A stretch of DNA of 64,000 nucleotides from Acidobacteriota bacterium (lineage in GTDB: Bacteria; Acidobacteriota; Terriglobia; Acidiferrales; UBA7541), in NCBI GenBank assembly GCA_013289955.1, contig JABCYZ010000008.1:1-64000 (forward strand), written 5' to 3'. Positions 25,362 through 34,833 of this stretch are shown piece by piece (positions within the stretch are counted from its first letter, which is position 1; every line of letters starts with the position of its first letter). A program made the position numbers and the translations under genes. A model generated the notes under the pieces. It saw only the letters and a program-made list of their open reading frames with translations. It ran no database searches and was not told the DNA's origin.

Positions 25362-26432
25362 TTAGTCCTGCGAATGGTCTGCTGGTGCCGCAATACCAAG
25401 GCGCTTCATTTTGTAAAACAGCGTGGTGCGCTTCAGACCGAGTCTGGCAGCTGCCCCTCGCGGACCTCCGAGCTTCCAATTAGCGCGCTGGCAAGCAACA
25501 AGAATTTCTCTACGCACCTTGTCTTCGAGCGTCGGATTCGCAATCTCTGGCTCCAGCAGCTCGCATCTCTCGAGTGGCCCGGGTTCAAAAATGCCATCGT
25601 TGGAGAGAATGACGCCGCGCGCGATGTAGTTTTGGAGCTCTCGAATGTTGCCGGGCCAGTGATGGCGCACCAGGGAGCGCATGGTTTCCTGAGGAATCGA
25701 TTCGATCGATTTGTCCATCGAGACGGCGAACTGTTGAACGAAATATTCCACGAGCTCGGGGATATCGGCTTTTCTTTCGCGTAGCGGCGGCAGATAAATC
25801 GGGAAAACATTCAACCGGTAGTACAAGTCTTCCCGGAATTCACGATCCTGAGCCATCCGCTTCAAGTCTTGGTTGGTCGCCGCAACGACGCGAACATCGA
25901 CTCGCGTTGTGCGCGTGCTGCCGACCGCCTCAAACTCATGTTCCTGCAACACGCGTAGCAGCTTGGGCTGAAGCTCTATTGGCATGTCTCCAATTTCATC
26001 GAGGAAGAGTGTGCCGCGATCCGCCAGTGCGAAGCGGCCGACATGAGAGTTGACGGCGCCCGTAAAGGCTCCGCGTTCGTGACCGAAGAGCTCGCTTTCG
26101 AGAAGGCCGGCGGGGATTGCCGCGCAATTCAGCTTCACCAGGCTTCGGTTACGGCGGGGGCTGAATTCGTGAATCGCGCGAGCGATGATTTCCTTGCCGG
26201 TACCAGTCTCGCCCGCAATCAGAACTGTCATATTCGTAGGCGCAACCGCTTCGACTAGAGAGAGGATCCCACGGAGACTTCCACGTCGGCCCACGATGGT
26301 CTCCACAAAGGGAAGCTCTTCGCGCTCCTCCTTGCGAGTGCGCAGATCGTCCGTACGATACACAACGGCCTTCATTGGCATGTTTCCTACATTTTCGTTT
26401 ATTTGAATTACGGAATTAAAAGCTGAGCTCAT
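25362..26432 (-). CDS. sigma-54-dependent transcriptional activator (AAA+ EBP)
   Basis: A 356-residue enhancer-binding protein without a recognisable sensor domain. The AAA+ domain (about 45-280) shows Walker A GETGTGKE (74-81), the sigma-54 contact loop GAFTGA, Walker B GTLFLDEIGD, and the arginine-finger/sensor region REFREDLYYRLNVFP with [11 protein letters not shown] Fis-type HTH ends the protein (LGGPRGAAARLGLKRTTLFY). It would use ATP to open sigma-54 promoters. The ATG at 26432 follows AGGAG. It starts 9 bases after the Clp-like ATPase gene and belongs to the same operon. The N-terminus is only about 40 residues, so its activity may be controlled by partner proteins. Confidence 0.93.
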   Translation of the reverse strand: MSSAFNSVIQINENVGNMPMKAVVYRTDDLRTRKEEREELPFVETIVGRRGSLRGILSLVEAVAPTNMTVLIAGETGTGKEIIARAIHEFSPRRNRSLVKLNCAAIPAGLLESELFGHERGAFTGAVNSHVGRFALADRGTLFLDEIGDMPIELQPKLLRVLQEHEFEAVGSTRTTRVDVRVVAATNQDLKRMAQDREFREDLYYRLNVFPIYLPPLRERKADIPELVEYFVQQFAVSMDKSIESIPQETMRSLVRHHWPGNIRELQNYIARGVILSNDGIFEPGPLERCELLEPEIANPTLEDKVRREILVACQRANWKLGGPRGAAARLGLKRTTLFYKMKRLGIAAPADHSQD

Positions 26433-26441
26433 ATTTCACTC

Positions 26442-27614
26442 CTATGTTCGCACCAACGTTTCCTGCGCAAATTGACCCACGTGCCTGCCCACCAAAATAA
26501 TGCTTGGGTCTACAACCGGTTTTTCCTGGTCTCGTAAGAAAGCCAAAGCTCTGTCGGCCGGGTGCCGATCAATGACGAGCACATCGCCCTCATGGACTTG
26601 TGCCGTGGCCAGCAATCTAGCAATTGGATAGACCACGTGTCGTTCAATAGCTCGTTTCAGATGGCGCGCCCCGTAGCGCTGGTCGGTACCTTCTTGCAGG
26701 AGAAATGCGCGCCCCTCTTCGGTGATTCGAAATAGGAACCGTCGCGTCGCTGCGTCCAACACGCGCTTCTGTACATTGCTCAATTCGATCTCCAGCACTT
26801 CGTCCAGTTCCTCGTTCTTTAGGGGATGGAACACCACGACTTTGTCCAAGCGATTCATAAACTCGGGTGAAAACTTGCGCCTGGCCGCCTCGACAGCCGT
26901 CCTTTCCACCTTTTCGTGCAATCCAGTTGTCGGCTTGTTGTTCGGCTGGACGAACCCCATTCCTCCTCGCACAAGATCCGCGATCTGTCCGCTGCCGAGG
27001 TTCGAGGTCAGAAAAATCATTGTTTGCGACAAGTCCACTCGCCGGTTGTCGCCCAATGTCAGCGTCGCTTTGTCCAACATCCCTAAGAGCAACTGCCATA
27101 GCGCATCACTAGCCTTCTCAATCTCGTCGAACAATAGAAAACTGAGTTTCATTTGATCGCGGTGGCTTGCAGCCAACGCTTCTTGCGTTATGAGCGGTTG
27201 TGTTTCGCGGTGCCCCAGGTATCCTGGTGGCGAACCAATCAATTTAGAGATCTCGTGAGAGTGTTGAAATTCCGCGCAGTCCACCTTGATAACTGCGCGA
27301 CTGTTTCCAAACAGAATCTCGGCCGCCGCTTCAACGATGCGTGTCTTCCCAGTTCCTGTCGGCCCTAAAAACAGTAGATTTGCGATCGGGCGGGAAGGCG
27401 ACTGCAACCCAGCGCAAAACAATTGGTACAGGTCGACCAGGGTTTGAACGGCCTGCTCCTGCCCAACGATTTTCTCTCGCAACGCATGCTCAAACTGGCA
27501 AGCTGTTGAACCCCGCTTTCCCGTGTCCAAAACTCCGGAGACTCTGGAGTCCGCGGCTCCCCCCCTGCGTGTACCGAGTTCTGTCATATTGGCCGATTGT
27601 GTCGCTGTGACCAT
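26442..27614 (-). CDS. single-ring ClpA/ClpC D2-like AAA+ ATPase
   Basis: A 390-residue protein containing one AAA_2 module plus a ClpB_D2-small C-terminal domain. Seen are Walker A GPTGTGKT (84-91), pore loop PPGYLGH (about 131), Walker B FLLFDEIEKA (about 160), sensor 1 FLTSNLG, an arginine-finger region FSPEFMNRLD, and sensor 2 RYGARHLKRAIERHVVYPIA. The N-domain and D1 ring of full-length ClpA/B/C are missing; the first 40 residues look disordered. Between sensor 1 and FSPEF lies MGFVQ (about 219), at the place where ClpC has VGF and ClpA IGL, the loops that dock ClpP. It may therefore unfold proteins for ClpP. The ATG at 27614 has AAGGAG upstream; the gene lies between STAS and EBP genes. 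Confidence 0.88.
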   Translation of the reverse strand: MVTATQSANMTELGTRRGGAADSRVSGVLDTGKRGSTACQFEHALREKIVGQEQAVQTLVDLYQLFCAGLQSPSRPIANLLFLGPTGTGKTRIVEAAAEILFGNSRAVIKVDCAEFQHSHEISKLIGSPPGYLGHRETQPLITQEALAASHRDQMKLSFLLFDEIEKASDALWQLLLGMLDKATLTLGDNRRVDLSQTMIFLTSNLGSGQIADLVRGGMGFVQPNNKPTTGLHEKVERTAVEAARRKFSPEFMNRLDKVVVFHPLKNEELDEVLEIELSNVQKRVLDAATRRFLFRITEEGRAFLLQEGTDQRYGARHLKRAIERHVVYPIARLLATAQVHEGDVLVIDRHPADRALAFLRDQEKPVVDPSIILVGRHVGQFAQETLVRT

Positions 27615-27663
27615 AACTTCTCCTTCTGCTCCCAAAGTTCAGATCAATGAGGGCGTGGTCAAT

Positions 27664-27984
27664 TTAAGTCTGCGAACCTTTATCTGACTTTTTTTCCAAT
27701 CGTTGCCTCCTGATCCACTCTCGGATGTAAAGGCCGCAGTTCTTCAGCTTGATCCTGTTTGCTTCCCATCTCTCTAGAGACTTAACCGCATCGGCATCAA
27801 CTGACCTCAAGTCTGTACATTCCAAGACAATTCGTCTGCCTTTGCCTTCTGCCGCTATCAGTGCCTCCATCTCGGCCACGTTTTCCGCGTTTAGTTGACC
27901 GCTAACTTTAAAGAACACTTCACCGTTTGCCTTCCTCGTGATCCTCAGCATCTGGTTCCTCATCGGCGTCATTTCAGAACGCAA
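27664..27984 (-). CDS. STAS-domain-like protein
   Basis: A protein of about 106 residues with the pattern of an anti-sigma-antagonist fold: FKVSGQLNAENVAEMEAL, then RRIVLECTDLRSVDADAVKSL, then a final helix and strand. The serine of DLRSVDADA lies where SpoIIAA-type proteins carry their phosphorylated serine, though the match is loose. The C-terminus is highly basic (WIRRQRLEKKSDK). The start is uncertain: TTG 27984 has GGAGGG four bases upstream, while ATG 27972 and TTG 28017 are alternatives. It is the first gene of the STAS / AAA+ / EBP operon and could sense a signal for it. Confidence 0.65.
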   Translation of the reverse strand: MRSEMTPMRNQMLRITRKANGEVFFKVSGQLNAENVAEMEALIAAEGKGRRIVLECTDLRSVDADAVKSLERWEANRIKLKNCGLYIREWIRRQRLEKKSDKGSQT

Positions 27985-28265
27985 TTGACCCTCCAATCGT
28001 AAATCGTTGAAAAACAACCTCTTCGTGCCCTAGTTAACGCCGAACTTTCGACAATTGGCGAGCGCCTAGACAAAACGTATCGGTAAATTTCAAAGGTGGA
28101 TTTCGAGAAAAAAGAGTTACCCGAGCACTCCATAAAATGAATCGAATGCTGGTAGGCCTACTGATGGCCCTTGAAGTACGGCCATGGTGTAATTGTTCGA
28201 CGATATCAGGACTGTAGGGAGAGCTCTGTTCAAGCGATCTTTTCGATGCGCGGTTGTGAGGGTGT

Positions 28266-31226
28266 ATGATGGGCGCGATGTCGTCTCTACGGCGGGAATT
28301 CGACTCGGTAGATGTTCAAGTGCTTGTCGACTCAATTCCTGCGTTGATTCACACCTCCAGGCCTGACGGTCACCTCGACTACTTCAATAAACGCTGGCTG
28401 GAATATCTGGGTGTCACTCTGGACGAAGTGGCCGGCTGGAATTGGACTGCCTTCATTCACCCTGAAGATGTCGAGGGGATCTTGACCCGGTGGCGAGCCT
28501 GCCTCGCCACCGGGGAAACCTTCGAGTACGAAACTCGCGTCCGCAGGGCGAATGGAGATTACCGCTGGATGTTCCACCGGAAAGTGCCCCTTCGCGATGC
28601 AAACGGCAACATCATCAAGTGGTATGGATCGAGCATGGATATTGATGAGCGCAAAACGGCGGAAGAACAGCTTCGCTGGAACGCCCAAGAGTTGCAAAGA
28701 AGCGAGTTTTATCTTGCTGAAGGGCAGCGTCTTGCCCACATCGGAAGCTGGGCCTTCGATCCTGACGGATTCGACTATTGGTCTCCGGAATTATTTCGGA
28801 TGCACGGACTCGATCCGGCCAACAAACCGCCTAGTGTTCAGGAATACCTGGATCGTGTCCATCCACACGATCGCGAGTCCATGGCAGACCTGATCAAGGG
28901 GATCTTGGCGAAAGCTTCGCCCTTCGATGCTACAAAGCGCATCGTGCGTCCCAATGGTGAAGTCCGGTACATTCGCTGCGTCGGTGCTCCTGTTGTCGAA
29001 AAGCAAAGCCTCAAAAAGTACATTGGCAGCGCGATAGACGTTACCGAGCACGAGCTACTGACTCAAGAACTCCGACGCCGCGAAGCCTACCTGACGGAAG
29101 CCCAAAGGCTCAGTCACACGGGCAGCTTCGGCTGGAACATTTCGAACGGAGACCATTTCTGGTCCGAGGAAACCTACCATATCTTTGGACTTAATCGAGC
29201 CGTTAAACCTTCCTTGGATTTGGTATTGCGGCATGTGCATCCTGACGACAGAGATCTCGTGCGGAAGATCGTCCATCGTGCATCCACGGATGGGGAGGAT
29301 TTTGAGGTTAAATATCGGATCCGTTTGCTGAACGGTTTGGTCAAGCACCTGCACGTGATTGCGCACCCGTGGAAAAACTCAATAGGCAATCTGGAATTTG
29401 TGGGTGCCGTGACCGACATCACCGCAACGACGCAGGCTGTAGAGGCGTTGCGTCGGAGTGAAGAGCACCTTCGAGAAGTGATCGAAACGATTCCCGCAAT
29501 GGCTTGGACGGCCTTGCCCGATGGTTCCATCGATTTTGTAAGTCGATCGTGGCTCGAGTACATGGACTTTTCCATGGAAGACTGGTTGGGGACGGGACGG
29601 CAAGCGGCAATTCATCCTGATGACATCGAGAGGACGGCTCAGAAGTGGCAAGCCGCTTTGGCCACCGGAGAACCATATGAATGTGAGATGCGCACGCGAA
29701 CCGCAAGCGGCTCGTATCGCTGGTGCTTGAGCCGTGCCGTACCACTTCGAGATGAGTCGGGAAAAATTGTCAAATGGTACGCAGCTAATACAGATATCGA
29801 AGATCGCAAACGTGCTGAGGAGGTTCTTCGTGAGAGCGAAAGGAGTGTTCGCCTGATCATTGACTGCATTGCCGGCCTGGTAGCCATCAATGCTCCGGAC
29901 GGACAAGTGAAATATGTCAACAGCCAAACCTTGGAATATTTTGGCAGGACTCTCGAAGAATTGAAAGGTTGGGGTACCAGCGACGCTGTCCATCCAGACG
30001 ACCTCCCTCAGGTGGTCGCCGCCTGGACCTACTCGGTCGAAACCGGCGGTACGTTTGACGCTGACCAACGTCTGCGCGGCGCTGACGGTGCTTATCGCTG
30101 GTTCCACATACGTGGCCTACCTCTGCGGGACGCTCAGGGGCGCATTATCCGTTGGTACACCTTGCTAACGGATATTGACGAGAGGAAAAGAGCAGAAGCA
30201 AAGCTGCGAGACGAGAACATCGCACTGCGTGAAGAAATCGACAAAGCCTCGATGTTTGAAGAGATCGTTGGAACATCTCCCGCCTTGAAGAGTGTTCTCT
30301 CGCGCATCTCCAAAGTCGCACCGAGTGATTCTACGGTCCTTATCACAGGCGAAACAGGAACAGGCAAAGAGCTGGTTGCACGCGCCATACATCGAAGATC
30401 AGAGCGTGCCTCGCGGGCATTCGTTAGTGTGAACTGCGCAGCAATCCCCCGCGATCTTATCGCTTCTGAGTTGTTCGGCCATGAGAGGGGAGCCTTTACG
30501 GGGGCGACTCAGCAGCGCCTGGGTCGGTTTGAACTAGCAAATGGAGGCACAATCTTCCTCGACGAAGTCGGAGAGCTTCCAGTTGAGACTCAGATCGCTC
30601 TGCTTCGTGTTTTGCAGGAGCACGAGTTTGAGCGTGTCGGCGGCAGTCGTCAAATCCGCGCTGACGTCCGAGTGATCGCAGCCACCAACCGGGACTTGCA
30701 GGCCGCCATCGGCGCGGGGTTCTTCCGCAGTGATTTGTTTTATCGGCTGAATGTCTTCCCAATCGAAATACCTTCTCTTCGAGAACGACGAGCGGACATT
30801 CCCCTGCTTGTCGAATATTTTATCGATCGCTATGCGCGAAAAGCCGGCAAGAACATAAAACGTGTCAACAAGAAGACGCTGGAATTGCTTCAGCTATATC
30901 CCTGGCCGGGAAACATTCGCGAACTGCAGAACGTCATCGAGCGTTCGGTGATACTTTGCGAAGCAGAGATTTTCTCGATCGACGAAAACTGGTTACTGCA
31001 GCCGCCGCCTCTGGCACCAGAGTCGAAACAGCAAGTTGAGCTCCATCGGAGACTCCTCGCGCAAGAGAAGGACATGATCGAGGCTGCGCTGAAAGATACC
31101 CGTGGGCGCGTATCGGGACCCGGGGGCGCTGCGGTCAAGTTGGGGATACCACGGTCTACTCTGGAGTCGAAGATTCGGTCGCTGAAAATCAACAAGAATC
31201 GTTTCAGGACTATCCCGGGAACTTGA
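28266..31226 (+). CDS. five-PAS sensor / sigma-54-dependent transcriptional activator
   Basis: A 986-residue cytoplasmic protein. Five PAS/PAC units occupy about 18-130, 145-262, 268-390, 398-518 and 525-640; the first, fourth and fifth end in (T/M)DI(D/E)(E/D)RK, the PAC C-terminal pattern. A coiled coil (about 640-660) leads to the AAA+ domain with Walker A GETGTGKE (694-701), GAFTGA (742-747), Walker [11 protein letters not shown] and [10 protein letters not shown] (879-888). The Fis-like HTH at about 950-975 reads [20 protein letters not shown]. The first ATG has GAGGG just upstream. PAS units 1, 4 and 5 are most alike and probably arose by duplication. Ligands such as heme or flavin cannot be assigned. 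The AAA+ part is nearly identical in DNA to that at 41336-42685. Confidence 0.93.
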   Translation: MMGAMSSLRREFDSVDVQVLVDSIPALIHTSRPDGHLDYFNKRWLEYLGVTLDEVAGWNWTAFIHPEDVEGILTRWRACLATGETFEYETRVRRANGDYRWMFHRKVPLRDANGNIIKWYGSSMDIDERKTAEEQLRWNAQELQRSEFYLAEGQRLAHIGSWAFDPDGFDYWSPELFRMHGLDPANKPPSVQEYLDRVHPHDRESMADLIKGILAKASPFDATKRIVRPNGEVRYIRCVGAPVVEKQSLKKYIGSAIDVTEHELLTQELRRREAYLTEAQRLSHTGSFGWNISNGDHFWSEETYHIFGLNRAVKPSLDLVLRHVHPDDRDLVRKIVHRASTDGEDFEVKYRIRLLNGLVKHLHVIAHPWKNSIGNLEFVGAVTDITATTQAVEALRRSEEHLREVIETIPAMAWTALPDGSIDFVSRSWLEYMDFSMEDWLGTGRQAAIHPDDIERTAQKWQAALATGEPYECEMRTRTASGSYRWCLSRAVPLRDESGKIVKWYAANTDIEDRKRAEEVLRESERSVRLIIDCIAGLVAINAPDGQVKYVNSQTLEYFGRTLEELKGWGTSDAVHPDDLPQVVAAWTYSVETGGTFDADQRLRGADGAYRWFHIRGLPLRDAQGRIIRWYTLLTDIDERKRAEAKLRDENIALREEIDKASMFEEIVGTSPALKSVLSRISKVAPSDSTVLITGETGTGKELVARAIHRRSERASRAFVSVNCAAIPRDLIASELFGHERGAFTGATQQRLGRFELANGGTIFLDEVGELPVETQIALLRVLQEHEFERVGGSRQIRADVRVIAATNRDLQAAIGAGFFRSDLFYRLNVFPIEIPSLRERRADIPLLVEYFIDRYARKAGKNIKRVNKKTLELLQLYPWPGNIRELQNVIERSVILCEAEIFSIDENWLLQPPPLAPESKQQVELHRRLLAQEKDMIEAALKDTRGRVSGPGGAAVKLGIPRSTLESKIRSLKINKNRFRTIPGT

Positions 31227-31389
31227 GGGCTCCCGCTTCCCAGAAATTTCTCTTAAGTCGGGCAAACACATTTCAGGCAGACAGGTTGAGCTTCTTCAAG
31301 AACGAAAGGCATAGCGTGGGTAGCTGTGCAAGCTCCTTGGAAAGGGATCCACTTTCTTTTCGATTAAACCGCCATCACGCTTGTGCAAT

Positions 31390-33741
31390 TCATTTTCGGA
31401 GTTTGCTGTACTCGGCTTTGGCTTGCTGATAGATGGGAATGTCGGGATCGGCGTTCTTCCACAAATCCAAGAAAGTCTCGTAGGAATTGCGTGTAGCGGC
31501 TTCATCACCCATCATCTTCTGCGCGCGGCCAAGCTGGAGCCAGGCCAAGGGTCCCGTGACATGTCTCACGGTAAAACCCGGATGGTCGATCAGCTTTTGG
31601 AACTGAGCCGCGGCCAATTGGCCATCGTCGAGGTCCAGATACGCCAGTCCGCGGATGTAGGCGGGGTACACAGACTCGAACGATGCCGTAAACGCCAGAT
31701 CGTACTTGGCCGTGCCGCGGAGCAGATCAATGGCTGCCGCCGGATCGTGTTGATGCAATTTGATAGCGGCCCGGATGGTGGGAATGAAGTAATGCTGCAC
31801 GAGCGTGTCCTCGGGCCTTTCCGCACTGATCTCGTCTGCGAGTCTACCGGCTTCCGCTGTTTGTCCTGATCGTGCGAGCGCGAGCGCCAGTGCGATCTTG
31901 TTATTGCGATCCAGCGGGCTTGCAGCTGCCTTGCTTTCATAGTGTCGAGCTTGCACGTCCTTTCCGACTTCGGCATCCTCCAGCGCCGATAGGACCACCC
32001 ACCAGTCAGCATTGCTAGCCTTTGAGGTTCGCCCCAAAGCTTGCAGGCGCAGACGTTCGGCAGAGTGAAAGCGGCCCTGCTGAACCTCGAGCAAGGAATG
32101 TTCATGCAGGAAGTCTTCTCGGTAGCTGCCTCGCTCCTCATCCTTGAGGATCTTTTCGACGTTGTCCCGGTCGCCTGTAGCGAATGCCACAATTAGTCTC
32201 TCCCGCCGGATGAGTGAACTATCGAGTTTAAGGGCGTCCGCTTTGGCGAACCATGACTTTGCCTCATTGAATCTGCTTGCGAACCTAATGGACTGCATCG
32301 CGCTACCGAAATAATATGAGCTTGGCTGCAACCGCGCAGTCTCAGCCGCTTCGTCAGCGGCGCGGTCGGGTTGGCCGAGATACACAAATGCAGCCCTGAG
32401 GTTGGCATGGGCGAGCACATCCCGAGGAAATATTTCTAAGAGATGAAGCACGGATGAATATTCTTTCTCCCAGTCGCCGGTCACCCGGCCGTAATAGGCG
32501 ATTTCGGTATTCAACCGGTCTTTCTCGGTCATTCGGTCGCGGAGTTGGTATGCACGCGTGTACGAAGCCGCCGACAACTCAGTCTTACCAAGGAAAAGGC
32601 TGGCCGCGCCCATCCGCCCGTACGTTACGGCAAGGTTTGGATCGAGTTCGACAGCCCGCTGATAGAGTCTAAGCGCTCCCTCAGCATCGCCGGAGAGGTA
32701 GAGTTTGTTGCCTTGACTGCCGGCTTGCAAAGCCTCGGGCGAAGAGCCGAGCGCCTTTTCCAGTGGCTGATTGAAGCGCGCCAGCGAATCTGCGGGCTCT
32801 CCCAGCTTCGCGCGAAGGCGTGCGGCGATGACTCCCAGCTCGTGTATGACCTCATTCCGCTTTCCGATGTCCACTTGCTCTTTGGCCAAGGTTGCTCCCG
32901 ATCCGCAGTCGAGCGCCCGCATCTGCAAATGGTAGCCATTGCCGGCATCGCCGATCGATTGGGAGATCACCATCTTGCTGTTGGTCTTGCCGCAGATCTG
33001 GCGTGCCACGTCGGGCGTCAACTTTGAAGTCGGCGGGAGGTTGAGTTGCGCCAGGGTGCCCAAGACTTTATCGATGCCCAGAATGTTCAGATAAGGTGTC
33101 TGCTCCATTTCGTAGCGCAAAGCCGTGTCTAATGCGTCGTCGAACACCGGATCGCTCGTCTCGTTTTTGGCACCAGCGAGAACAATGGTGTCCCTGGCGG
33201 AGAGCGTCACGGGGCGGGGATAACTCGAGTACAACCAGAAGGCCGGAGCGATCACGGCCAACAGCGCAGCTGCCGCGAACCATTTACCGAAGCGGAGACG
33301 AGGTGGCGGTGATTTGGTAATTTTCTCTCTGGTTGGAAATTCCACGGGTCTCGCATCGGTTTTTGAAGTTTCGGCCGCAGCCGCTCGAAGCTTGGCATGT
33401 TTTGTGATATCTACTGCCTCGGCGACAGTGACAAGCGCGGTGAACTGGTATCCCTTTCGAGCAATGGTGACGATCATTCGGGTGTCTTCCGAGTTGTCAG
33501 CCAACGCCTTGCGCAAATGGGAGATGTATTGCGTCAGGTTCCCCTCTTCCACGAAGGTGTTGCCCCACACGGCTTGCAACAATTCTTCTTTGGTGACCAG
33601 ACGGTTGGGGTTTTGAGCTAGGAAGAGCAGGACGTCAAAAGCTTTGGGGGTCAGAGATACGGGCGAATCGGCGCGAGATACCGTGCGCTTCCGGGAATCC
33701 ATCTCAAATTGGCCGAAACGGTATAAGTAACCATTGGCCAT
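31390..33741 (-). CDS. winged-helix transcriptional regulator with TPR domain (CadC-like)
   Basis: A 783-residue membrane regulator. An OmpR/PhoB-type winged helix occupies about 5-105 (PVSLTPKAFDVLLFLAQNP, KEELLQAVWG, ISHLRKAL, ARKGYQF). A proline-rich linker precedes one membrane helix (WFAAAALLAVIAPAFWLYSS, about 165-185). The periplasmic part begins with a domain seen in such regulators (ARQICGKTNSKMVISQSIG) and continues with TPR-like repeats (LYQRAVELDPNLAVTYGRMG, NEAKSWFAKADAL). CadC-like proteins bind DNA directly from the membrane. The ATG at 33741 starts at MANGYLYRFGQFE, where similarity with the paralogue at 42903-44810 begins; a 77-codon extension is rejected. Confidence 0.9.
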   Translation of the reverse strand: MANGYLYRFGQFEMDSRKRTVSRADSPVSLTPKAFDVLLFLAQNPNRLVTKEELLQAVWGNTFVEEGNLTQYISHLRKALADNSEDTRMIVTIARKGYQFTALVTVAEAVDITKHAKLRAAAAETSKTDARPVEFPTREKITKSPPPRLRFGKWFAAAALLAVIAPAFWLYSSYPRPVTLSARDTIVLAGAKNETSDPVFDDALDTALRYEMEQTPYLNILGIDKVLGTLAQLNLPPTSKLTPDVARQICGKTNSKMVISQSIGDAGNGYHLQMRALDCGSGATLAKEQVDIGKRNEVIHELGVIAARLRAKLGEPADSLARFNQPLEKALGSSPEALQAGSQGNKLYLSGDAEGALRLYQRAVELDPNLAVTYGRMGAASLFLGKTELSAASYTRAYQLRDRMTEKDRLNTEIAYYGRVTGDWEKEYSSVLHLLEIFPRDVLAHANLRAAFVYLGQPDRAADEAAETARLQPSSYYFGSAMQSIRFASRFNEAKSWFAKADALKLDSSLIRRERLIVAFATGDRDNVEKILKDEERGSYREDFLHEHSLLEVQQGRFHSAERLRLQALGRTSKASNADWWVVLSALEDAEVGKDVQARHYESKAAASPLDRNNKIALALALARSGQTAEAGRLADEISAERPEDTLVQHYFIPTIRAAIKLHQHDPAAAIDLLRGTAKYDLAFTASFESVYPAYIRGLAYLDLDDGQLAAAQFQKLIDHPGFTVRHVTGPLAWLQLGRAQKMMGDEAATRNSYETFLDLWKNADPDIPIYQQAKAEYSKLRK

Positions 33742-33826
33742 GCTCGACTCTCTTTCCTTACCGAGGTCGCGCAATGCGAGAGTCATTCTCAAAGCCCTTT
33801 CACTGGAAGTTCCTATGTTGAGGCTC

Positions 33827-34756
33827 TCAAACGATTTCCTTAGCGGCGAGTTTTTCGGAGAGGTCCAGCGGGATTTTCCGTTCGGTCGCAAGCGGTTGCT
33901 GAGCGAGCCAAGAAAGCCATGTCTTTTCGACCGAAAAATTCTCTGTTTCGCACATGATGACAGATCGCTCAATCACGTTCTGTAATTCGCGGATGTTCCC
34001 TGGCCAGGGGTAGGAGCAAAGCAAGTCGAGGCTTTCTTCTGTTATCCCCTGCATGTTCTTTCCCACTTTCCTCGTGCAATGATCGACGAAGTATTCGACC
34101 AGCACAGGAATATCTTCTCGTCGTTCCCGCAGAGGAGGCATATCAATCGGGAAAACGTTGAGCCGGTAGAACAGGTCACTACGAAAAGTTCCCGCAGCAA
34201 GGGCCGCCCGCAAATTACGGTTCGTAGCAGCTATCACGCGGACATTCGTTTGGATGGACCGAGTTCCGCCGACACGCTCAAATTCGCGTTCCTGCAAAAC
34301 ATGCAACAGAGCAATCTGGGTTTCGAGAGGAAGCTCTCCCACTTCATCGAGGAAGATCGTGCCTCCATTTGCTAGTTCAAACCGACCCAGGCGCTGCTGA
34401 ATCGCCCCCGTAAAGGCTCCCCTCTCATGGCCGAACAACTCTGAGGCGATCAAGTCGCGCGGGACGGCAGCACAGTTCACACAGACAAAAGCTCGTGAGG
34501 ATCGATGTGACCGCCTGTGAATGGCGCGCGCAACAAGCTCCTTGCCTGTCCCTGTTTCGCCCGTGACCAAAACGGTGGCGTCTGTTGGAGCAACCTTAGA
34601 CACAAGAGAGAGTACCTTTTGCAAGGCGCCAGAACTCCCGACGATCTCGTCGCGCATCGATTTTTTATCGATTTCTTCGGGCAGGGGGACGCTCTCGTAT
34701 TTGAGTCTCTCTCCAGACTGTTTTGGATCCGCCATAATTACCGCGACGCCGGCCAT
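33827..34756 (-). CDS. sigma-54 EBP lacking its DNA-binding domain
   Basis: About 309 residues consisting almost solely of the AAA+ domain: Walker A GETGTGKE (66-73), [16 protein letters not shown] and [16 protein letters not shown]. Relative to the paralogues at 28266, 41336 and 45055, the chain stops at LSEKLAAKEIV, where they continue into a helix and a [16 protein letters not shown] HTH. None of the three frames beyond the stop shows that HTH. The N-terminal sensor is also missing. Start is the ATG at 34756 with GAGG six bases upstream. It could act through other EBPs by mixed oligomers, or be a decaying copy. The ATPase motifs are intact. Confidence 0.85.
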   Translation of the reverse strand: MAGVAVIMADPKQSGERLKYESVPLPEEIDKKSMRDEIVGSSGALQKVLSLVSKVAPTDATVLVTGETGTGKELVARAIHRRSHRSSRAFVCVNCAAVPRDLIASELFGHERGAFTGAIQQRLGRFELANGGTIFLDEVGELPLETQIALLHVLQEREFERVGGTRSIQTNVRVIAATNRNLRAALAAGTFRSDLFYRLNVFPIDMPPLRERREDIPVLVEYFVDHCTRKVGKNMQGITEESLDLLCSYPWPGNIRELQNVIERSVIMCETENFSVEKTWLSWLAQQPLATERKIPLDLSEKLAAKEIV

Positions 34757-34812
34757 AACTTGCCTCACCGATCTAGGAACGTTGCACGCTTGTCAGACCG
34801 CTTTGTTCTTCT

Positions 34813-34827
34813 CTCGCATTGTGCGAG
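34813..34827. promoter_or_regulatory. inverted repeat, candidate operator
   Basis: A perfect inverted repeat CTCGCA-TTG-TGCGAG lies about 57 bases upstream of the HTH-less EBP start. A near copy, CTCGCATTGCGCGA on the minus strand, lies at 33767-33780, about 26 bases upstream of the winged-helix/TPR gene. Two related sites in front of two neighbouring regulator genes suggest a shared binding protein; none can be named. Confidence 0.35.
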
Positions 34828-34833
34828 CCCGTC

